Shown: one piece after another, positions 58,725 through 64,000 of the stretch
Position numbering within the stretch: position 1 is the first letter of the stretch
How the letters are laid out: the number at the start of each line of letters is the position of its first letter
Assembly (NCBI RefSeq): GCF_017916365.1
Contig: NZ_JAFMSU010000001.1
Span: 248,001 to 312,000, forward strand
Direction of reading: 5' to 3'
DNA from: Rufibacter roseolus
GTDB lineage: Bacteria > Bacteroidota > Bacteroidia > Cytophagales > Hymenobacteraceae
DNA: 64,000 nucleotides
Position numbers and translations under genes: made by a program
The notes under the pieces: generated by a model
Seen by the model: the letters and a program-made list of their open reading frames with translations, nothing else
What the model was told of the DNA's origin: nothing
The model's database searches: none

Positions 58725-60794
58725 ATGAAAAAATATATTTCCATTTTCTTTTTGGCGCTGGCGGTCTCTTTTGGCGGCGTAGCCCAAACAAAACAAACCC
58801 CACCGCCGGCGGGTCCGGCACCTACCATTGCCTTAGGCCAATATGAATTCTTCACGCTCCCTAACGGCCTGAAGGTGTACGTGGTGGAGAACCACAAACT
58901 GCCCACCGTGGCCATGAGCCTGGTGCTGGACCGTGCCCCGGTGCTGGAAGGCGAGAAAGCCGGCCTCACCGGCGCTGCCGGTTACCTCATGCGCACAGGT
59001 ACCACCACCCGTACCAAAGACCAGCTGGACGAGCAGATTGACTTCATAGGCGCTTCCCTGAATACCACCTCTACCGGGTTCTCGGCCTCTGGCCTGAAGA
59101 AGCACTTCCCTAAACTGATGGAGTTGACCGCCGATGTGGTGCTGCACCCCAAGTTCACCCAGGAAGAGCTGGACAAGTTCAAGAAGCAGATGGGCTCCAG
59201 CCTGGCCTCTTCTAAAGACGATCCGGCCACTATGGAGGCCAACGTTCAGCAGGCGCTCCTCTTCGGGAAAAATCATCCGTACGGCGAGGTAGTCACCGAG
59301 AAAACCGTGGAGAACATCACCTTAGCCGATGCGCAGCAGTACTACAACACTTACTTCAGACCCAATATAGGCTACCTGGCCATTGTAGGCGACATCACCG
59401 CCAAAGACGCCAAGAAACTGGTGAAAGAATACTTTGGCAAATGGAAGAAAGCCGAGGTGAAGCAGAACACCTATCCGGCCCCGGCACCTTTGACCGCGAA
59501 CCAGGTGGCTATTGTGGACCGCCCCAACTCGGTGCAGTCTAACATCTCGGTGACCCACGCGGTAGACCTGAAACCCGGCAGCCCCGATGCCATCGCGGCC
59601 AGCTTGATGAACAACATCCTGGGTGGTTCTTTCGCCCGCCTGGATGCCAACCTGCGCGAGAAGCACGCCTACACCTACGGCTCTAACTCCTCGCTGGCGT
59701 CTGACCGCCTCATGGGCCGTTTCAGTGCTTTCGCCAGCGTGCGGAACTCCGTTACGGATAGTGCCTTTACCCAGATTACTTATGAGATGAACCGCCTGCG
59801 CAAGGAGCCTGTACCGACTGAGGAACTGCAGAAGGTGAAGAACATGATCATTGGGTCTTTTGCCCGCTCGCTGGAGAATCCGCTTACGGTGGCCATGTTC
59901 GCCATCAACACCGCGCGTTATAACCTGCCCAAAGACTACTACGCCAACTACCTCAAGAACGTAGCCGCCGTCACTCCCGCCGATATCCAGCGCGTGGCCC
60001 AGCAGTACCTGCAGCCCGAGAAAGCGTACTTGGTAGCCGTAGGCAATGCCCGTGAGATCACCGACAAGCTGAAGCGTTTCAACGGAAACCAGCCGGTGGC
60101 TTATTTCAACGCCTTCGGCGAGAAGACCGATGCACCTATGGCCTCGCTTCCGGCCGGGGTAACCGTGCAGACGGTGTTGGCCTCGTACATCAACGCCATC
60201 GGGGGCAAAGCCAACGTGGAGAAAGTGAAAGACCTCACCATCAAACGCACCATGAAAGTGCCCGGCGCGCAGCTGTCGGTCACTAGTCAGCAAAAAGGCG
60301 TGGACAGGTCATTGCTTACCGTGAACTACGGCCCTAACGAGATCAACCGCGTGGCCATTAACGGCACCAGGGGCGCCATCATCACGCAGGGCCAGATGAA
60401 AGAGATGACCCCGATTGAGCTGCAGGACCAGAAGCTGGACAACTGGCTGAGCTTCCTGAATTACGACCAACTGGGCGTGAAACTGGCCCTGAACCAGATA
60501 GAGAAAGTAGAAGGCCGCGATGCCTACAAACTGGAGCTTACCCTGCCCAGCGGCAAGAGGTCTTTCCACTACTTTGACAAGGAAACCGGCCTGAAAGTAC
60601 GCGAAGTGGTGACGGAGCAAACCTCCGTAGGAACCGCAAACCAAACCACCGATCTGAAAGATTACCGCGAGGTGAACGGCATCAAGTTCCCGCACCAGAT
60701 TGACCTGCACATCGGCAGCCAGGTGATCTCCTCCACCGTGAACAGCGTGGAGATCAACAAGAACCTGAAAGACGATGTCTTCAAGCTGAAATAA
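58725..60794 (+). CDS. M16 family non-catalytic subunit fused to a LolA-like C-terminal domain
   Basis: A 689-residue secreted protein (signal MKKYISIFFLALAVSFGGVA, Q). The first 440 residues are M16-like, but the HxxEH site is replaced by GAAGYLMRTG, so it cannot bind zinc. The second domain (QSNISVTHAVDLKPGSPDAI, GGSFARLDANLREKHAYTYG with the R/Y motif) is intact for substrate holding. Residues about 480-689 form an extra beta domain (AIGGKANVEKVKDLTIKRTM, RDAYKLELTLPSGKRSFHYF, REVNGIKFPHQIDLHIG) like outer membrane lipoprotein-sorting (LolA-type) folds. The ATG at 58725 starts the signal peptide. Likely partner of the upstream peptidase. Confidence 0.9.
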   Translation: MKKYISIFFLALAVSFGGVAQTKQTPPPAGPAPTIALGQYEFFTLPNGLKVYVVENHKLPTVAMSLVLDRAPVLEGEKAGLTGAAGYLMRTGTTTRTKDQLDEQIDFIGASLNTTSTGFSASGLKKHFPKLMELTADVVLHPKFTQEELDKFKKQMGSSLASSKDDPATMEANVQQALLFGKNHPYGEVVTEKTVENITLADAQQYYNTYFRPNIGYLAIVGDITAKDAKKLVKEYFGKWKKAEVKQNTYPAPAPLTANQVAIVDRPNSVQSNISVTHAVDLKPGSPDAIAASLMNNILGGSFARLDANLREKHAYTYGSNSSLASDRLMGRFSAFASVRNSVTDSAFTQITYEMNRLRKEPVPTEELQKVKNMIIGSFARSLENPLTVAMFAINTARYNLPKDYYANYLKNVAAVTPADIQRVAQQYLQPEKAYLVAVGNAREITDKLKRFNGNQPVAYFNAFGEKTDAPMASLPAGVTVQTVLASYINAIGGKANVEKVKDLTIKRTMKVPGAQLSVTSQQKGVDRSLLTVNYGPNEINRVAINGTRGAIITQGQMKEMTPIELQDQKLDNWLSFLNYDQLGVKLALNQIEKVEGRDAYKLELTLPSGKRSFHYFDKETGLKVREVVTEQTSVGTANQTTDLKDYREVNGIKFPHQIDLHIGSQVISSTVNSVEINKNLKDDVFKLK

Positions 60795-60817
60795 GGTTCT
60801 TCAGTCATTTTACAGTT

Positions 60818-60867
60818 CGTCCCCGTTTAGAGGCTCTTTTGATGAAAAGAGCCTCTAAACGGGGACG
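60818..60867. terminator. GAAAACAGGC dyad, perfect 23-bp terminator after the M16 operon
   Basis: CGTCCCCGTTTAGAGGCTC (from 60818, through TTTT) pairs exactly with the arm 60845-60867; loop GATG; followed by ATTTTTTC. The most perfect copy of the family. Confidence 0.95.
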
Positions 60868-60969
60868 ATTTTTTCAGGCTTTCGGGTACAAGGGGGATTT
60901 TGGACCTTGGCTTCTTTAAGGGAAAAATAAGCTAGAAACAGAGGTTGTCAAGGAGCCGCTATCGGCGCA

Positions 60970-61246
60970 GACGCTCGCAGGTCTGAAAGACGCTGCGAGG
61001 TCATTTGAGCGGGCGCAGTTATCGTGGACGACCATAATATTTTTTGCTTTTGCTGATGAGAGGCTGAAATATTTTGCCTTGGGATGGTAGCCTTTAGACG
61101 GTAGGGAGCCATGAGCTGGTAGTTGATCTTAATTAGTGAGACCTCTCGCTACCGCGAGTTTGCAGCTCATGTCCACGTATTGCTGTTTCTGTTTTGCTGT
61201 GGCCAGCTTAAATGACCTCGCAGCGTCCGGAGGTCCTGCGAGCGTC
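60970..61246. repeat. Inverted pair of GACGCTCGCAGG repeats
   Basis: 60970-61006 (GACGCTCGCAGGTCTG, AAAGACGCTGCGAGGTCATTT within) is inverted at 61210-61246 (AAATGACCTCGCAGCGTCC, then GGAGGTCCTGCGAGCGTC). Between them lies a degenerate CGCTGGCGCGAGC-like block at 61146-61178. The 60868-61358 gap contains no gene. Confidence 0.75.
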
Positions 61247-61273
61247 TGTGCCAACCGCCGCTCCCGGGCACTC

Positions 61274-61310
61274 CATTTTAGGCCTGATTTCCTGAAAACA
61301 AGCCCGAAAC
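61274..61310. repeat. GAAAACAGGC dyad past the DUF58 gene
   Basis: CATTTTAGGCCTGATTTCC, then TGAAAACAAGCCCGAAAC; about 50 bp past the DUF58 stop on the minus strand. Confidence 0.65.
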
Positions 61311-61322
61311 AAAGTTTTCCCC

Positions 61323-61355
61323 AACTCAGAACTCTGGACTCAAGACTCAGAACTC
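61323..61355. repeat. CTGAGTCTTGAGTC repeat, second locus
   Basis: AACTCAGAACTCTGGACTC then AAGACTCAGAACTC, ending 4 bp from the DUF58 stop, the same position relative to a gene end as at 51643-51674. Confidence 0.75.
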
Positions 61356-61358
61356 CCC

Positions 61359-62243
61359 TTACACTCTTGCCCGGTTGATCAGGAATGCGCGCAGGGCTTT
61401 GTCCAGCGGCTCATGCAGGTGGAAGCGCTCGTAGTGGATCTGCTTTTTACGGGTATCGGTTTCCAGAGAGCGAAGCCACTCCTGCAGGCGTTGGAGGTAC
61501 TCGGTGCGTTGGCCCTCAGTACTCACCTGCACAGTCTGGCCTGTCTCCAGATCCTGAAACGCGAGCTGGCCTTGGTACGTGAACTCCATCTCATTCTTGC
61601 CCATGAGATGGAATAGCAACGTGTCCTTCTCTAAGGCTCCAATCTTACGCAACGTTTCCGAAATCTCAGAGGTCTGCTCGTACATGTCGGTGACCAACAC
61701 GGTAATCTCTTTCTGGCGCTTTTTCGCGAAAACGGGCGCTAAACGGTCTGGTGGTGGGAATGCACCGTTGGGTTTTACCTGCTCTAACTGATGAAAGAAC
61801 CGCTGCAAATGCTGGCTAGACTGCTGCGGCGCCAACTGCACCAATTGCTCTTCCTGTAACACAAACAGCCCCACGGCATCGCCTTGCTGCACCGCCAGGT
61901 ACGCGAGCGAGGCCACTAAATAGCGGGCATAGTCCAGTTTGGTAAGCGTCCCGTCTTGGTGTCCCATAGAACCACTGGCATCCACCACAAACCGCACCGC
62001 CACACTGCTGTCCACCTCAGATTCCCGGATATAGTACCTATCTGAGCGCGCGAACATCTTCCAGTCCAGTTGCCGCAAATCATCGCCAGGTTGGTAGCTG
62101 CGGTACTGGCTGAACTCTATGCCCGCTCCCCGCCTTATGCTCTGGTTGTGTCCCAGCATAAAGCCATCTACCACCGTCTTGGCAATCAGGCGCAGGTCTT
62201 TGATAGCAGCGAAGGTCTGGGGATTGAGGAGGCGATGGGGCAT
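61359..62243 (-). CDS. DUF58 domain protein (vWA-like)
   Basis: A 294-residue cytosolic protein. The DUF58 signature GIEFSQYRSYQPGDDLRQLD followed by WKMFARSDRYYIRESE is complete. Downstream is a vWA-like MIDAS (RFVVDASGSMGHQDG) and VTDMYEQTSE. DUF58 proteins pair with MoxR ATPases in chaperone-like systems for envelope or metal-enzyme assembly. Here the MoxR gene lies 600 bp upstream on the same strand, separated by a DUF559 gene and repeats. Confidence 0.9.
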   Translation of the reverse strand: MPHRLLNPQTFAAIKDLRLIAKTVVDGFMLGHNQSIRRGAGIEFSQYRSYQPGDDLRQLDWKMFARSDRYYIRESEVDSSVAVRFVVDASGSMGHQDGTLTKLDYARYLVASLAYLAVQQGDAVGLFVLQEEQLVQLAPQQSSQHLQRFFHQLEQVKPNGAFPPPDRLAPVFAKKRQKEITVLVTDMYEQTSEISETLRKIGALEKDTLLFHLMGKNEMEFTYQGQLAFQDLETGQTVQVSTEGQRTEYLQRLQEWLRSLETDTRKKQIHYERFHLHEPLDKALRAFLINRARV

Positions 62244-62273
62244 GATATATTTTAATTTATTAAGGAGCTTCTT

Positions 62274-62422
62274 CGTCCCCCTTTGAAGGGGGTAGGGGGA
62301 TGATTACTCGTGCAGGTCATGGCGTTGTCGATAATAACTTAGCATTTGCATTTGGCATTGATCAGGAGCAGTTCTTAGTTGACACGCCCTTGTCATCCCC
62401 CTACCCCCTTCAAAGGGGGACG
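62274..62422. repeat. Paired inverted CCCCCTTTGAAGGGGG arms
   Basis: The arm at 62274-62303 (CGTCCCCCTTTGAAGGGGG, then TAGGGGGATGA) is inverted at 62392-62422, with about 88 bp of unrelated sequence between. Same arms as at 47984/48097 but with a different interior. Confidence 0.88.
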
Positions 62423-62460
62423 AAATGCGTGCACAGCAAAGAACTGGTTTTTAAAGGTGC

Positions 62461-62835
62461 TTAGTTATTCTTTTCGCACTTTTCTGCAATACACGTTTCC
62501 AAGGTTCGCTGCACGTTGGGTAAATCGTTCATCACCTCTTCATCGGTGAATCTTAGTACATTATAGCCTAACTCTGCCAATTCTTTATCTCTTACCGCAT
62601 CTTCTTCGGTTTTGAAATTGTGCGAGTATCCGTCTACTTCAATAATCAATTTCAACTCCTTACACAGGAAATCAGCGATGTAGTTGCCTATAGACCGTTG
62701 TCGCAAGAAGGAGTATCCCAGTTTCTTTTTACTCAACAATTCACACCACAGTCTAATCTCTGCTTTCGTGGAAGCTGCCCGATGTGCCTTCGCGAGAGGC
62801 TTCAGTTTCTTGTTGTAGTGGTGATTGTCCTCCAT
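62461..62835 (-). CDS. DUF559 endonuclease-like protein
   Basis: A 124-residue protein of the DUF559 family, which has a very short patch repair (Vsr)-like restriction endonuclease fold. Visible are KAEIRLWCELLSKKKLGYSF, LRQRSIGNYIADFLCKELKL, IIEVDGYSH with the metal-binding Asp/Glu, and KELAELGYNVLRFTDEEVM. DUF559 genes are often found beside repeats and in variable places; function is unproven. It sits between moxR and the DUF58 gene, next to the paired inverted arms, and is more AT-rich than both neighbours. Confidence 0.88.
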   Translation of the reverse strand: MEDNHHYNKKLKPLAKAHRAASTKAEIRLWCELLSKKKLGYSFLRQRSIGNYIADFLCKELKLIIEVDGYSHNFKTEEDAVRDKELAELGYNVLRFTDEEVMNDLPNVQRTLETCIAEKCEKNN

Positions 62836-62852
62836 TTCAAGAACAGTTTCAC

Positions 62853-63848
62853 CTATATTAAAACCTCCCTCGGCATCTCCACACCTTTCAGCAGTTCTTC
62901 CACTACTTTGTCTGTAGTGATATTGTCTGCCTCGGCGGTGAAGTTGACTAGTACACGGTGGCGCAGTACTGGATAGGCCATGGCCTGCAGATCAGGCAAT
63001 GTTACCGCGAAACGGCCTTGTAAAAGGGCTCGCGCTTTAGCGGTGAGAATGAGCGCTTGACCGGCCCGCGGACCGGCTCCCCAGCGTACGAACTCCTGTA
63101 TAAAAGGCACCGGACTTTCAGCAGGACGGGTGGCACGGACTACGCGGGCAACATAGGAGACCAAATCATCTGAAATAGTGACTTCGCGCACCAAACTTTG
63201 GAGTGCCAGGATCTCAGGTCCGGATAGAATGGATTGTACCGTCTCCCGTTTGCCGCCGGTAGTGTTTTTCAAAACCGAGATTTCCTCCAGTTCTGTGGGG
63301 TACTTTATTTTGATGTACAGCAGGAACCGGTCTAACTGAGCCTCAGGCAACGGGTACGTACCGCTTTGCTCAATGGGATTTTGCGTAGCAAGCAGGAAGA
63401 AAGGGCGCGGCAGCGGGTAGGTTTTACCGGCGTAGGTCACTTCAAACTCCTGCATGGCCTCCAGCAGCGCTGCTTGGGTTTTGGGCGGTGTCCGGTTGAT
63501 TTCATCGGCCAGCACGATGCTGGCGAAGATGGGACCTTCATTGAACTGGAAAAAACGCTTGCCCGTAGTGTGGTCTTCCTCCAGGACTTCGGTGCCCAGA
63601 ATATCGGTAGGCATAAGGTCTGGCGTGAACTGGATGCGGCGGAACGGCAAATCCATGGCACTGGCCAGGGTTCGCACCAGCAGGGTTTTTGCCAGGCCGG
63701 GTACGCCTTCCAGGAGTCCGTGGCCACCGGCTAACAGGGTGATCAGCACCTCATCCAGCACTTCCTGCTGGCCTACAATGATTTTACTTATTTCCTGCCG
63801 AAGCGCCGGCAGTTTGCTTAACAGTTGGGTTACGTCTTGTGGGGTCAC
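62853..63848 (-). CDS. MoxR family AAA+ ATPase
   Basis: A 331-residue AAA+ protein. Walker A is [16 protein letters not shown] (about residue 43), Walker [21 protein letters not shown] (about 110), sensor 1 [20 protein letters not shown], and the arginine finger region [13 protein letters not shown]. The C-terminal lid ends in [20 protein letters not shown]. MoxR ATPases act as chaperones with vWA/DUF58 partners; here the DUF58 gene lies downstream on the same strand, displaced by a DUF559 gene. Confidence 0.94.
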   Translation of the reverse strand: MTPQDVTQLLSKLPALRQEISKIIVGQQEVLDEVLITLLAGGHGLLEGVPGLAKTLLVRTLASAMDLPFRRIQFTPDLMPTDILGTEVLEEDHTTGKRFFQFNEGPIFASIVLADEINRTPPKTQAALLEAMQEFEVTYAGKTYPLPRPFFLLATQNPIEQSGTYPLPEAQLDRFLLYIKIKYPTELEEISVLKNTTGGKRETVQSILSGPEILALQSLVREVTISDDLVSYVARVVRATRPAESPVPFIQEFVRWGAGPRAGQALILTAKARALLQGRFAVTLPDLQAMAYPVLRHRVLVNFTAEADNITTDKVVEELLKGVEMPREVLI

Positions 63849-63915
63849 GTGGGGCGGATGCTAAACGATACTACTTGAACCAGTAAGTAAGCGATTGTTC
63901 TTGAATTTGCCTTTC

Positions 63916-63954
63916 CGTTTTTGGTTTGTTTTCAGGAAATCAGGGCAAAAAAGG
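63916..63954. repeat. GAAAACAGGC dyad, copy upstream of moxR
   Basis: CGTTTTTGGTTTGTTTTC, then AGGAAATCAGGGCAAAAAAGG; 67 nt upstream of the moxR start. Confidence 0.65.
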
Positions 63955-63966
63955 TATAGAGCATTC

Positions 63967-64000
63967 GCACGCTGGCGCGAGCTTCCGGCTCGTGCCTTCA
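63967..64000. repeat. CGCTGGCGCGAGC hairpin, copy 5 cut by the window edge
   Basis: CACGCTGGCGCGAGC, TTCC, GGCTCGTG, then the edge; a close match to the copy at 40384. Confidence 0.65.

Noticed and set aside
61136-61378. 80-codon + strand open frame across the repeats before DUF58
   Set aside because: Built of repeat sequence (degenerate hairpin, inverted arm and CTGAGTC cluster).

Overview
The window looks like a chromosomal segment of a Cytophagales bacterium of the Hymenobacteraceae type (Rufibacter/Pontibacter-like). The reasons are moderately high GC, lipoproteins with S-K/D-rich export signals after the lipobox cysteine, a TonB receptor with a carboxypeptidase-regulatory-like N-terminus, a T9SS-type C-terminal sorting domain, two ECF sigma/anti-sigma pairs, and promoters of the Bacteroidetes form TTTG-N20-TAnnTTTG (best example upstream of rplU at 20890-20921). 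This is inferred from gene content; no 16S gene is present. No phage, CRISPR array or intact transposase was seen.

Layout. 0-5 kb: start of a gamma-glutamyltranspeptidase running off the left edge, a Tat-exported PLP lyase and two secreted M20 metallopeptidases. 5-19.7 kb: first member of a five-copy SpoIIAA/STAS-like family (5.5 kb), a secreted endonuclease/phosphatase, an initiator tRNA, an Omp85-type protein divergent from hemW, lipoproteins and hydrolases, a pentapeptide-repeat protein, a LytTR regulator facing a phased repeat array, a 2H phosphoesterase and a cyclase. 19.7-25.4 kb: a 330-bp structured repeat, rplU-rpmA diverging from nrdB-nrdA across a 1-kb gap with DnaA-box-like sites. 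25.5-28.4 kb: MORN lipoprotein, ParE/RelE toxin-antitoxin pair, DUF2199 and a lipoprotein. 28.7-34.2 kb: a mostly minus-strand signalling island with a triple-PAS protein lacking an output domain, a CZB-like helical protein, four more STAS-like paralogues and a DUF421 membrane protein. 34.7-39.9 kb: two Hsp20 proteins, small envelope proteins, GNAT, alpha/beta hydrolase and RlpA. 40-45 kb: second copy of the 330-bp repeat, pfkB, an ECF sigma factor with a T9SS-tailed membrane anti-sigma candidate, and nagA. 45-57 kb: TonB receptor, ECF sigma / HEAT anti-sigma / two DUF4097 proteins, a DMT transporter, a penicillin acylase and a Spy-like protein. 57-64 kb: an active/inactive M16 peptidase pair, and a moxR-DUF58 pair split by a DUF559 nuclease-like gene and an inverted-repeat element.

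The most striking non-genic signal is a family of about 30 imperfect dyads of 30-40 bp (called here the GAAAACAGGC dyad), about one per 2 kb and confined to gaps between genes. The general form is T/G-rich arm, GGCCTGTTTT, short loop, AAAACAGGCC, then AAAACG. A few copies are perfect hairpins followed by T-runs and look like terminators. Many are imperfect, lie 5-150 nt upstream of start codons, sometimes between divergent genes where no terminator is needed, and keep the better half on the + strand whichever way the genes point. Other dispersed families share the longer gaps: the 330-bp repeat, CGCTGGCGCGAGC hairpins, paired inverted CCCCCTTTGAAGGGGG arms, GGATCTTGTGGGCGAACTG repeats and CTGAGTCTTGAGTC clusters.

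Most genes serve the envelope and secretion (lipoproteins, Omp85, TonB, peptidases, DUF4097 proteins) or signalling and stress (ECF, LytTR, PAS, STAS-like, Hsp20), with central metabolism between them (nrdAB, pfkB, nagA, hemW, rplU/rpmA).
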